A stretch of 64,000 nucleotides of DNA, from NCBI GenBank assembly GCA_029718625.1, contig CM056378.1, positions 58,489,027 to 58,553,026 of the forward strand, read 5' to 3'. Below the pieces are notes generated by a model that had not been told where the DNA came from, made no database searches, and worked only from the letters and a program-made list of their open reading frames with translations. Positions 1 through 10,535 of this stretch are shown here, piece by piece. Positions within the stretch are counted from its first letter, which is position 1. Each line of letters begins with the position of its first letter. Both the position numbers and the translations under genes were made by a program. Origin of the DNA: Synaphobranchus kaupii (lineage: Eukaryota > Chordata > Actinopteri > Anguilliformes > Synaphobranchidae).

Positions 1-296
1 TTTTCGGACATCTTGTAAGAAGGAGCCACCAGTCATGATGAGTAACTGCTACTTAAAATAGTCCCCCATTTAATTTGTGAATGTTTGCCTTATAGAGTAA
101 TGTGCCGTATTGCTAGCAGGCACACAAGTTACAGAATGATGCACTGCTCACAAACTGTTGACCCATTACAATGACAGAAAAAGAGGCACCTTATACTTTT
201 GTGAGTAATGTTATATTTTAATTTTGCAATTTTAAATTAAATCCAGTTTTCTCTTCTTATTAAAAATCACCATTGAAATACTCTAAGCCATGATAT

Positions 297-1436
297 TCAG
301 GGGAGGGGGAAAACCATCCTAACGGAATTCACCACACAAGCTGGAATGTGGATCCTGTTCCTCCTGCCTAGATGTCCTCTGGCCCATAAGGTAAACTGTC
401 TGTATGCAGTCCACCTAAACAAACTGACAAAACGGTCTAGATTTAACACGTTTGGCATAACCATATTTATGTGCTTCCTTCCGTGACAACGCGCTCACAT
501 GAACAGTGGCACTGTGGTATCGATTAGCCGGTAAGTTAATGTTGTGGAAAGCAAGAATCATCGTGATAACGTTACTCCATAATCAATTCTACTTACAGAT
601 CAAGTTAAATTTATATTCTCACTTCGTACATAAGTTGTTCAAAAGCAATATTTAAATTATCACTAGCAGTAGTCGTCCGTGGCTAGCTAGTTCATGAAAC
701 ATTAACTAGTAAGCCAGCTGGCAACCTAGCATGAGGAACCGATGTAGCCAGTTCACTAGCTAACTTACCAAACCGCTCTCAAATTGGCTAACTATCTAGC
801 TAACGTTACCTGGCAAGTGGATATCACGTGCAACTTATTAGTTGTGTAAATTACCTAATGTAACTTAAGCATGGTAGATGTCTTCCACAAATAGCAATGT
901 TCCCGCATATCCATAGCTAACTAGCTAGATTACCTGCTATTTATGGGCCGGTACAAGGTCTCGGCACAGACATCTTTCAAGGAAAGCGTGGCTACCTCCA
1001 AGACGTCCCTCTCACAGCAGAGCATCTGATAGGTATGGGCCAAGGTTATACAGACGAGGTTCCCGAGCAGGTGATCCAGACTCGCCTCTCGACAGCAGAT
1101 GGACTCACGGGCTGTAGGCATGTCCTTGCATTTCCCACACATGCACCACGTACTGTTGCCCTGCCTCACTAACGTTATGCCTGGGTCAACTGACTTCCTC
1201 TCTTCTGATCGATCTGGCATTTCAGATTGAGATTCTCTAAATTGCGGTTCTCTCCTCCTCACTGGCTCAAATGCATATGCTAATGGATGTCTTGTTATTT
1301 CTTCATAATTGTGCTCAACTTCGTCGTCTTCCATCTGGTGGTCTCTTTTAATCATAGACTGTAGTAGTAGCTTTGCCCTCCAACCTAACCACAACGTCTC
1401 TGGTTGTGAAACTTCACGCTTGTGGGCCCCATCCAT
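297..1436 (-). CDS. P2X7-like intracellular-domain protein, two exons
   Basis: Exon 1 is 1436-934 and exon 2 is 423-297. The first reading frame contains HPLAYAFEPVRRRE, then WCMCGKCKDMPT and ESICCREA, the Cys-rich signature of the zinc-binding intracellular domain of P2X7 receptors, which also occurs in many stand-alone teleost proteins. Exon 1 ends at an AG/GTAATC donor. A 510-bp intron with an ...TGTCAG acceptor leads in phase to exon 2, whose frame reads FRWTAYRQFTLWARGHLGRR and then IPACVVNSVRMVFPLP before TGA; this is the expected C-terminal half of the same domain. No P2X channel part is visible. The stop falls a few residues early: family members usually run on to a Y.GF-like end, and a similar end (EYHG) lies in the +1 frame, so the last codons may carry an indel. 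The initiator at 1436 is uncertain; the Met at about residue 35 is an alternative. Function is unknown. Confidence 0.72.
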
Positions 1437-1951
1437 AGACTGTATAAAAATATGGACAAAGCCACTGTGACGTCACCCATTGCCTTTCCATGGCCTCGTA
1501 AAAACTGAATTGAAGCTCGGAAGTCTTTTTCACCTGCCGTTTGTACAAACTGCACCTGCTCCGTGGAGCCGAAGTGACCTTGGCTTGGAGCAGGGTCAAC
1601 CGGATATGGCCCGGGCACAGTATGATTGACAGTTCGGGGTGGAGAAGCCACAGGACTATAAAGCCCACAGAACTATATAAAGCCCATGACCTGACCAAAC
1701 CCACCATTTTGCAAAACAAACTCGCGGTAAACTTCCTTAAATTGCTAATGTTTTATAATATAACATTTAATTTTCATCCTCGATTTTACTGTGTCATTTA
1801 TTCGCATTGAATGTGTGGTATTCGTCACATAATTAACGTTCATTCAGTTATCTTCATCTAACTCTTTATATTCAGCTAACATCAGCTAATTTGATTAGCT
1901 AGATAGCATACCAGCTGAGCTCGGTAGCCAAGCTAGACGCAGTGCATCACC
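1437..1951. other. Upstream sequence, no gene recognised
   Basis: This stretch lies 5' of the P2X7-like gene. It contains a TGACGTCAC-type CRE-like motif near 1469 and A/T-rich DNA with GCTAGC/GTTAGC motifs, but no convincing reading frame. Small ORFs here look like chance frames. Confidence 0.4.
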
Positions 1952-1960
1952 ACCATTGCT

Positions 1961-3437
1961 AGGGAGGTCCAACCCGTTTTCGTGATTTTTCAGAAAACAT
2001 ATTTTGCCAGCTTATTTTTCATGTATATTGTCCTAAATGCTACAATATAATCAAATAACAATATATAAATCGTTAGCTTGTCAGAAAAAGGACGTTTGTT
2101 CGCTTTAAAATTATTTTTTAAATTAGCCCGTTTCACTTCCGTGTAATCACTCTCGTTGGACGGAAACACATCATCATCTGTGCTGCTTTTAGGATACCGT
2201 TATCCTTATTTTTTCAACAACAAGAACCGATATTTTGTGGTATTCGTACAGGAAAACTACTCTACACATTTACTCACATATATTGTTATGGCGTGTTGTA
2301 TTTAATTAAATATGTACTCCCAAAACGCCATACTTGCCAAACGTCTCAGTTTCAAACTTGGCGGGTCCCGCGGCTTCAGAATTCCACTGTATTCGCAACA
2401 GTAACATTGATTAGCCTACTTAATGCGTCTGGGTCTGACCCATGTTCCCTTTTCATGTTAATTAAAAAAAACACCCATTCGCAATATTAAAATGCTTTAT
2501 ACCATACTGTAGACAAGATTTTGATGAAGATCTACATGTAAAAATGTCGTTGTTCATATGGAGTTTACCGGCGATATGGTCCAGAGAAAAACATAGCAGC
2601 TAGTGACTTTAGCTGGCACTGGTTATCAGAATTCTCAGTTTTTGGATTCGGAATCTATAAGGTGCATGTTCCCTTTTCATGTTAATTTAAAAAAACACCC
2701 ATTCGCAATATTAAAATGCTTTATACCATACTGTAGATGAGATTTTGATGAAGATCTACATGTAAAAATGTCGTTGTTCATCTGGAGTTTACTGACCTAG
2801 CCACATCAGAAAACATTTCAAAACGCCTCTTTGCCAGCATATCTTGGACCAATCGGATTTGAACAATCGGCATGATGTCAAGACGGGTTGGCCACAATTT
2901 GAATAACATTTAATTTCACTATTACAAAATCCCTTCTGGGGTTATTTCGAATAAGGTGGCGAGCGCCTTATTTTTTTGGTGCCATTTTGCTTCTGAAGTG
3001 GCTGTAGAAAGTCCCGCAGGACGCGCGGCACATGTAACGTTTTCAGGACACCTAAATAGACAAAAGTATCGATACATACCAATCGATTAACACCTAAAAC
3101 ATTTCACTGAGTTTTTCTTGTAATAAAATGTGTATTAACGACTTCAATGTGGTTGGATGTTTTATAATGACCCCATTGATTTCGGTACAGCGTTACGTAT
3201 AGGCACAAATGCTCGTGAACAGAGTCAAATTAGCATAATAATGTCTGGCTTCTAAAGTAAAAAAATAACATTGTTGAAGTGTAAGTACACTTCTGAAACA
3301 AATGAATAGCTTCATCTACTCTCGTTTAGTAGATTTCCTTGTTAAATGACATGTTGAAATGAGCCCAGACGTCAATTTTGTTTTGTGTGTGGAATGCCCA
3401 TTGTGATTACATTGCGGGCAGAACGTTCGACCTCCCT
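1961..3437. mobile_element. 1477-bp TIR element with 9-bp TSD (Mutator-like or other)
   Basis: The ends are short inverted repeats: AGGGAGGTCCAAC at 1961 and GTTCGACCTCCCT ending at 3437 (12 of 13 match). They are flanked by the identical 9-mer ACCATTGCT at 1952-1960 and 3438-3446. A 9-bp duplication is typical of Mutator-like elements; Merlin (8-9 bp) and hAT or P (8 bp) are less good fits. The interior is A/T-rich with no transposase-like ORF, so it would be non-autonomous. It contains an internal direct repeat (2441 and 2665) and a second inverted pair, CCAACCCG at 1969 and CGGGTTGG near 2870. Confidence 0.68.
2441..2793. repeat. Direct repeat, two ~130-bp copies 224 bp apart
   Basis: The copy starting at 2441 (CATGTTCCCTTTTCATG) recurs at 2665. 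Both run about 128 bp through GATGAAGATCTACATG to GGAGTTTACT with only a few differences. They lie inside the TIR element at 1961-3437. Confidence 0.85.
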
Positions 3438-3446
3438 ACCATTGCT

Positions 3447-4902
3447 AACCACTAATTAACTCGACTGTGGCAGAGCACAACTCTTCCAGATAAAGTGGGG
3501 ATTAAGGTTAGTGGGTTCACACGCTAGCTAAAAGCACAGTAGCTACATCGTAGCTGGCATTAACTTTCATCTGCATCCTGTAACCAAATCACAAACATTT
3601 ACAAACGCAGACTCCGTATTCTTTTCCGATAAATTATTGGTTTTATTTTAAACATCCCCGTATTGAGTCAGTACAAACATACCGCTAACACTTTGGCTCT
3701 ATTCCCCGCACATTTTCGTAATTTTTGGGACCTAAAAAAATGATCCAGGTGTAGAAATATCCGGTTAGATTTCTAGCTAGAGCAGCTGGCTAACGTTAGT
3801 AATGTTAGCTAGGCAATCACGGTAGCTAGCGAACTTATATGGCCAGTCAGCAAGGATTACTTGACAGCAAGGATAACTTGACAGCAAGGATAACTCTTAA
3901 ATTAAAATGGCTTGCCATAAGCTATCGTTAGCTTGCTAGCTAAATGTTAAAACGACTTGCCGTGAGATATCGTTAGCTTGCTAGCTAGCTAACCCAGCAT
4001 TGCTAAGCAATGGTAACGTTCATGAAAGGGGAGTACATAACAGGGGGCTATTGCGTACGGGGGGGGTTGGAATAGCTAAATTAATATCTAAATTGATAAG
4101 GTTATACAGGTATGGAGCAATTGATTTGAGATACTTAACCCATAGTTTGGCTGCTTGCTCCGAGACACTGGGCCTGTAGTGTAGCTGCAACATCCCCTTC
4201 TGTCTCATCTTACAAAACAGTATTTTTTTCCGTAGTAGACACATCATAGCTCGCTCCAACCAAAATGAATATGTGATGACAAACATGTTGAAGATGAGCG
4301 GGTAAGGCACTCAATTTATTATGCTACGAACTGCGTCCACAAAACAACAGCTTGTTCACGGTAGGCTACTAAGGAATGTTCTCCATCGACTTCCACTCAA
4401 AAATACAGCGTGTCTCCCTGTCCCAAGCATAGAGTGTATAAAAATAGGTCCCGCCCCTCTGAGTGAGAACCATATAGAACCTATCTATGCCAGTGATCCC
4501 AGGACTCAACCTGTCCCTCTGATTGGTCCTGAACAAATGTTAATACCCTGTCCAAACGACACAATATTTTAAAAAATCAGCACATGCACAGGCATTAGAT
4601 GAAGGAAAGGCGCCTATTGCAATTACATTTTTTTGTGTAAAAAATTTATTGACTGAGTATTTTGACCACATTGCTGCCATTGACTTCCATGGGGAAAGAC
4701 CTATACTGGAGCCAACCGCAGTGGCGCTAGTGAGCAATGGCACAATGGCCGCTCCCAGCCCAACCAGGAAGTGAGCTTCAAAACGAAAGCCCAGTCTTGG
4801 CCCCTTGGCCCCATCCCACTAGTGTGACAGTTGTCAAGTAAAGAACCGTGAAGCGAACGTGACGTCACATTCTACATCAAGGTAAGGCAGGAGTAGGGTG
4901 TA
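3447..4902. other. Intergenic, dispersed-repeat-like sequence
   Basis: GCTAGC-rich palindromic DNA occurs near 3770-3990, with a three-fold short repeat (CAAGGATAACTTGACAG) at 3850-3895. The block at 4540-4860 (CCATTGACTTCCATGGGG and neighbours) reads like a common teleost dispersed repeat. No coding sequence is supported. Confidence 0.4.
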
Positions 4903-5122
4903 CCTGCAGAACTGCAGAATGGGGCTTACAGCTTGCTGGGCGGGGCTTGAGGGGCTTACAGCTTGCTGGGCGGGGCTAAGCACTAGTGCGCATGCGGATG
5001 GACCGAATTTCTGTTGCCAGAACTTAAGCAGACGAGCAGACACTAGTTTGTATGAGAGAGTCTCTCTAGCTCTGGTTTAAACTTTCATTCGGTTGAAGAA
5101 GAACCAAATATGGCTTCCAGTG
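4903..5122 (+). repeat. Left arm of 220-bp inverted repeat with promoter-like sequence
   Basis: This block matches the reverse complement of 8890-9110 almost throughout. It begins CCTGCAGAACTGCAGA, contains a 30-bp tandem duplication (GGGGCTTACAGCTTGCTGGG unit), CpG-rich TGCGCATGCGGATGG, and ends in AACCAAATATGGCTTCCAG, which holds the putative start codon of the small gene at 5110. No TSD is visible outside the arms. Confidence 0.85.
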
Positions 5123-6057
5123 AAAAAGTAAGTACCTTAAGGGGCACCTTCGCTGTTTTGGACATTAGGGCCTATTTTCGGTCTGTCATTTGCTTCAGTG
5201 TTGAGCTAACGTTAGCTAACTTTAGCTAGCTTGTTAGCATGTGCACTAGCTAGCTAACGCACGTTAGCTAATATTCCCTGTAAACACCCAACCCACCCCA
5301 ACTATGTGAATGTGAAGTTGCCATCATTTTGGCCGCCAAGTTTTGAGGAAGACTACTTATTAATGTTGAACTAATGTTAAAGCTATGTTAAACACAAACA
5401 ATTTTCACAAGGTGGTCAACTTCACATTCTCTATAATGTCCACCGCAATACACATTGTCAACGTCGTTGTAAAAAACACATACGTTGGAATTTGTTGCTT
5501 ATTCAATCATCAAAGCCACCTTGAAAATATGTGTAATGCTAAAACGAATCCCGGTGCATAGTGCACACAACTGCGTTTTATAAGCTTGAGCAACATTCCT
5601 CTATTTTAGTCCAAAATGAGAAACATGACTTGATGCTCATATAGCATAGTGAAAACAGCAGAATCAGTTAGAGGCCGCTTATTGTTACATTTGTGACCGC
5701 AGCTGGTGTTTTGGTCCTTAAGTCAATAGGTCATTTTTCAGTTGTTTTACAGATTATGAAAATGCAGATCCTAAGCTTTCAAATGATGTGTCATGCATTG
5801 AAATCTGAATATAGTGGAAGAAGATATGCTTATTTGAATGTTGGGACACCTGACCTTGACATTTTGAAAGTAATTATCTTCTTTTTTTCCAGGACCACAT
5901 AACAATACAGAGAGGCCGTTCACTTCCACCACTAGAAAAGTGCACATCCTGTTGCAGCAGCTATCACTGCCCGTTTTGTGGGCCTTCCGTTTTCCACAAA
6001 GTACCTGGATTCGAATCGAATCTTTGCATCTCCATGAGTTCCTTATCAAAACAATAA
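5110..6057 (+). CDS. Putative small two-exon Cys-rich protein (60 codons)
   Basis: Exon 1 (5110-5127) encodes MASSEK and ends at an ideal donor, AAA/GTAAGT. A 765-bp intron ends in a polypyrimidine tract and CAG at 5892. Exon 2 (5893-6057) stays open for 54 codons and contains EKCTSCCSSYHCPFCGPSV, then a TAA. The CxxC...YHCPFC pattern resembles zinc-binding segments of uncharacterised multicopy teleost proteins. The gene starts inside the left inverted arm, so the mirrored arm could drive an equivalent transcript inward from the other side. Splicing is inferred, the product is short, and it may be the remnant of a longer protein. Confidence 0.4.
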
Positions 6058-7006
6058 GAAACACAAAATAAACGCTTATCAAACCCATTGTGTTTACTGA
6101 TCAACTATATATACAGAATAAACCATTAAGAGGATATTATAAAAGATGACAGAGATCAAAGAAGCACATATACCTCTCCCAACATAAAGTTTTTTATCTG
6201 GTAAATCCCTGCACAGCCACAGACACTAAACCGAAAGGAGCTTTAGCTGTCATGACATAAAGATGCCAGACATCCATAAATCTGCTTATAGATCTGTTTG
6301 ATAATGTCTAGCTCAGGAAAGGCTAAAGTAATCTTGTGTGCATTTAACCTCCTGCTATCCTCAAATTTACATTACATTTGGTTTCCTTGAGGTCAATTTG
6401 ACCCCAGCAATTTAAACCTCCAGAAAATGATTCAAATGAAAATTGTAACCAAAGTTTATGTGTCAGGTAGGCCTACTTTACAAAAAAATAAGCTAGAAAA
6501 AATATACCCATGTGGTGCATGGGGACCCTTCCTACTACATCACACTACCAGTATACCCAAGCTGGTCTCCCAGCAAGACCATCACATTACCAGCTTAGTG
6601 AACATCACTTCCCAGCATAGACCAGCATCAGGTCTTCTGATGCTGGCCTTCTCTGTATACTACACGTTCACAAGAAAAGATTTGGGGAGACTGCATTCTC
6701 ATTTTGTGCACCCAAATTGTGGAATGCACTGCCAGCTTTCATCAGGGATGCAACCTCAACAAACATTTTCAAATCAACACTCAAAACTCATTGTTCAAAT
6801 ATTGCTTTTCTTCCGATTGCTGCTATGTTTTCTCTTGTCATCCCTTACCCTAACCTGGGTTTGTATCCCTTTCCCTGATTGCTGCTGTTTTCTCCTGTAT
6901 TTAGTATCCTTAGTATTTTAGTACACCACTATGTCCTGTGTATCTTGTGTATTTGCACCATATTATGTGAATATGTTATGTGTATCTTGTATATTTGCAC
7001 CATATA

Positions 7007-8526
7007 CACTACTCACAAAAAGTTAGGGATATTCGGCTTTCGGGTGAAATTTCAGGATGAACCTAAAATGCACTATAACCTTTACAGGTGAAATTAATTT
7101 GACCTTCTCTAAACTTTTGAATGCACATGTCCAACTATTCAATGTTTCAGTACTTTTTGCACAACTTGCTGTTCTCTAACAAGGAGCTGAACGGCAAAAT
7201 TCACAACAGGTGTTTGATCCATGAATCGACCAATAAATTTCCTGGTTCAATTAGAATTGGTATTTAAACAGTCCTCTTCATCATGCTGTTCACATTTTGA
7301 CATCATGAGACCAAGACGACACCTAACAATTGATCAACAGTACCTCGCCATTGCGAGGCTTCAAACAGGATGTTCTCAGAGGGAAGTGGCCACTGAGCTT
7401 AGAGTGTCACAGAGTGTCATCAGCAGGTTGCAACAGAGATACAGAGAGACTGGAAGAGTCACAGAAAGGCATAGAAGTGGACGTCCTTTGGCCACATCCC
7501 ACACTGATGACCGCTTCATTGTGAACAGTGCCCTGCGGAACCGGATGACGAATGCCACTCAACTCCAGGCACATTTAAGGGAGGTGAGAGGCACCCAAGT
7601 GTCACGTCAGACCATTCGAAACCGTTTACATCAGCGTGGTCTGCGTGCTAGACGACCTGCAAGGGTACCTGACCACACCACCAGGCACAGGTGTCATCGT
7701 CTTGCATGGGCCAGGGAGCATTTACGCTGGACGAGGGACCAGTGGGCCTCAGTGCTGTTCTCTGATGAAAGTCGATTCACGTTGAGCAGAAATGATGGCC
7801 GCCAACGATGTTGGAGACGTCAAGGAGAGCGCTATGCATCAGCCACTGTTGTCACCAGATGGTGGCGGTGTTACAGTGTGGGCAGGTGTGTCTAGTCAAT
7901 ACAGAACTGCCCTACACTTTGTGAATGGTACAGTGACAAGCCCATACTACCTGAATAACATCATTAATCCAGTCATTGTGCCCCTGCATGAACAACACAG
8001 GCCTAATTTCATCTTCATGGATGACAATGCTCCAGCTCATCGAGGTCGCATCATTAGGGAAAGGCTGCTGGAGACTGGGGTACCTCAAATGGAGTGGCCT
8101 GCACTTTCTCCAGACCTGAATCCCATAGAAAACCTATGGGATCAGCTGACTCACCGTGTAGAGGCTCGTAACTCTGTACCCCAGAACCTCAATGACCTGA
8201 GGGCCGCCCTTCAAGAAGAGTGGGATGCCATGCCTCAGCAGACAATAAGTCGACTTGTGAACAGCATGAGACGTCGTTGTCAAGCTGTAATTGATGCTCA
8301 AGGGCACATGACAAGTTATTGAGACATTGACATTTTTGTTGTGGTATACCCACCACTGTTGTTGGCTTTTGTTTCAATAAATTGTTTGAGATGAGGAAAT
8401 CACCATTGCATGCTTCTACTTAAATGCCCTACTTTCATGATACGTATAATATCACTGTAGCGTGAACTTACATTTTCCATAAATTTCACCCGAAAGCCAA
8501 ATATCCCTAACTTTTTGTGAGTAGTG
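7007..8526 (+). mobile_element. Tc1-like DNA transposon, near full length
   Basis: The inverted terminal repeats are about 46 bp (CACTACTCACAAAAAGTTAG start, one mismatch between ends) and are flanked by TA at 7005-7006 and 8527-8528, the expected target duplication. The element is 1520 bp and carries one transposase gene. It sits in the 3' UTR of a LINE remnant and is therefore younger than it. High repeat symmetry and only one obvious frameshift suggest a fairly recent insertion. Confidence 0.95.
7305..8322 (+). pseudogene. Tc1-like DD34E transposase, one frameshift
   Basis: The frame starts at MRPRRHLTIDQQYLAIARLQ and shows a paired-like helix-turn-helix DNA-binding region (CSQREVATELRVSQSVISRL), then GRP. 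The catalytic domain has LFSDESRF, FMDDNAPAH and SPDLNPIENLW; counting from the second Asp gives 34 residues before Glu (DD34E). The frame changes between about 7850 and 7890 (one extra or two missing bases), so the intact protein cannot be made. The first half reads from 7305 and the second half continues to the TGA after GHMTSY. Total length (about 340 residues) fits Tc1 transposases. An upstream ATG at 7221 is in frame, but the homology starts at 7305. Confidence 0.93.
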
Positions 8527-8889
8527 TATGTATGACTGTTGCTATGTTTACTCTTGCATTTTAATATTTATATTTCAGTACTGTGTACCTTGTGTAGGCT
8601 ACCTTGTGTATAGCTACCTTCTGTATCATTGCTGCTTGTGACATTTGTTGTAACCAGGGGCACCATTGTCAATGAGACCTTGGTCTCAATGGGTTTCCCC
8701 TGGATAAATAAATAAAAATGAATGTATTAATAATTTCTGAATGTATATCTTTGAATGTTAGTTGATGAATACATGTATATATGCGAACTAATACATACAG
8801 AAGGACATAGAATATCTATTAATGCGATGTTAATACTAAATAAACTAAATAAAGAATCTGGCAACCCAAATTCGGTCCATCCGCATGCG

Positions 8890-9110
8890 CACTGGAAGCC
8901 ATATTTGGTTCTTCTTCAACCGAATGAAAGTTTAAACTAGAGCTAGAGAGACTCTCTCATACAAACTAGTGTCTGCTCGTCTGCTTTTAAGTTCTGGCAA
9001 CAGAAATTCGGTCCATCCGCATGCGCACTAGTGCTTAGCCCCGCCCAGCAAGCTGTAAGCCCCTCAAGCCCCGCCCAGCAAGCTGTAAGCCCCTTCTGCA
9101 GTTCTGCAGG
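8890..9110 (-). repeat. Right arm of the 220-bp inverted repeat
   Basis: Reverse-complement copy of 4903-5122, including the GGGGCTTAC tandem duplication and the ATGGCTTCCAG start-codon segment. Read inward, homology stops at CTTCCAGTG; instead of a splice donor it runs into a second copy of TGCGCATGCGGATGG (8858-8891). The arm therefore has an extra internal repeat of about 33 bp compared with 8993-9030. Confidence 0.85.
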
Positions 9111-9735
9111 AATCCCCTGTTGTGCAAGGCAGCGGCGGAGCAGTCAGAGGCTACAGCCTATGGTCAGAAGCAGTTCGTGGAAATTGAGTTTTAAATTAAG
9201 TTTTGATCGGTAATACTCATTTGAGCAACTCGGGGAAATACAAAAGGACCGTCCGTGTGTTTTTTGTTTTAATTTTTCCTCACGATACATCGCTGAGCTC
9301 ACTGAGTGTCAGCTATTTTCCCATTGGAATACATTGAGCAACAGAGTCCAACCAACCTAGTGACGTCACGACCGCAGTTGGTCCAAGATGGCTGCGCCCT
9401 AGTGAAAAAAAAGCGAATTTCAACTGCTTTTTCCAGCAAATACGGATTGGTTTGAGATTTGAACGCCAGGTCATATATAATTTAAGGTAAAAAGCTAACG
9501 AACCAGAGCCACTTTACCGAGTGCTTCATGTCCTCTTTAAGTTATCAGCTAAAAATAGCCTAACTTACCTAATGTATAATGTTACAGTTATTTTTGGTAC
9601 AATGCAACGAATATAATTATCTTACTCTTGGCCAAGTTAAATAACGTTAGCTAACGCTATATCTTCCATTGCCATGGGGCGCTATCCAGCTTGCTAACTT
9701 ACGTTGGGTAAAAAGGAAACGTAAAAAAAAAGGTA
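9111..9735. other. No gene; CRE-like dispersed repeat
   Basis: The block around 9330-9400 (GTGACGTCACGACCGCAG, then CAAGATGGCTGCGCC) resembles a widespread vertebrate promoter-like repeat motif. Nothing here supports a coding region. Confidence 0.35.
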
Positions 9736-9738
9736 TAC

Positions 9739-9988
9739 TCCTTTCCTCCACTACCAGCTCCTCCCCTCCATGCCCCGGAAACCGATCTTTCTATCTTAAT
9801 CTAATGTTGCTAATTACATATTAGTTGTTGAATATTAATGAATGTCTCAACGGCAACCGCAATGTCAGGTATATTGTACACTGTACATGCAACTACTTGT
9901 ATTTGAAACGTTTAAAGGTACAGATAGTTTTGCATATTTCCGGGTAGGAGAGGAGTGGAGGAAAGGAGGTGGGGAGTGAAGAATATAA
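9739..9988. repeat. MITE copy 1, truncated
   Basis: Homologous over about 250 bp to the copies at 9989 and 17023 (shared CCCCGGAAACNGATCTTT, AATCTAATGTTGCT, ACCGCAATGTCAGGTA). Its left terminus is missing and its right terminus is replaced by the left end of copy 2. Confidence 0.8.
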
Positions 9989-10241
9989 GGGGTGCGTCCC
10001 AATACTATAAAAATTCATCCTCCTTTCCTCTACTACCACCTCCTCTCCTCCGTGCCCCGGAAACAGATCTTTGTGTTTTAATCTAATGTTGCTGATTACA
10101 TCTTAATGACATATTAATGGATGCCTCGACGTAAACCGCAATGTCAGGTACATTGTATACTGTACATGCAAATACTTGAAACGTATGGGCTATTTTGCAT
10201 ACTTCCTTGTAGGAGAGGAGTGAAGTAATATTGGGACGCAG
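9989..10241. repeat. MITE copy 2 with GGGGTGCGTCCCAATA terminus
   Basis: Starts GGGGTGCGTCCCAATAC and ends ATATTGGGACGCA; the last few terminal bases have diverged. It is a direct tandem neighbour of copy 1. The superfamily is unresolved because no clear TSD is seen. Confidence 0.8.
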
Positions 10242-10389
10242 TCTTTTCATAAACGTGCACGACGAAAGTGTTATCTGATTGACAACCCGCTTATAGTTGA
10301 GCAGTGATTGGTTATTTGACTTTTTCAAGTGACAGATGCGGCAGAGGCTGGGAAAATGTATACACTGGGAAGAATAGTACACTACTTCA

Positions 10390-10535
10390 AATTGCAAATT
10401 TGTGAATGGTAGAGCCTCTTCTTCAATTTGAGCTTTAAACCATGGATGTTAGTAGGATGTGAATAGTTTTTGAGATATTGACACTAATGAGACAAGTAGA
10501 AACTATATGAAATTGCCTCTCGTGGGCCAAAGCTA
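10390..10535 (+). repeat. Dispersed repeat shared with 28680-28820
   Basis: Both blocks contain the same string of motifs: GCCTCTTCTTTC-like, CCATGGATGT, GTGAATAGTTTTTGAGATATTG and GACACTA. They match for about 130 bp in the same orientation. The element type is not recognised. Confidence 0.7.

Larger units (their letters stand above)
6640..8735 (+). mobile_element. 3' end of a 5'-truncated LINE, split by a Tc1 element
   Basis: Around 6690-6800 one frame reads TAFSFCAPKLWNALP followed by FIRDATSTNIFKSTLKTH, the typical C-terminus of L2/CR1-type LINE ORF2 (AP.LWN.LP). The 3' UTR continues to 7006, is interrupted by the Tc1 element, and resumes at 8527. It ends near 8735 with GATAAATAAATAAAAATG. 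The reverse transcriptase is absent, so this is a dead 5'-truncated copy. Just upstream (6540-6640) is palindromic CCAGC-rich sequence of a common teleost MITE type. Confidence 0.65.

Noticed and set aside
6427..6921. 164-codon ORF
   Set aside because: It is in the wrong frame relative to the LINE C-terminus visible at 6690-6800, so it is a shadow frame.
4903..9110. Simple TIR transposon spanning both arms
   Set aside because: No target duplication is visible outside the arms, and the inner sequence has no transposase, so the claim is left open as a finding only.
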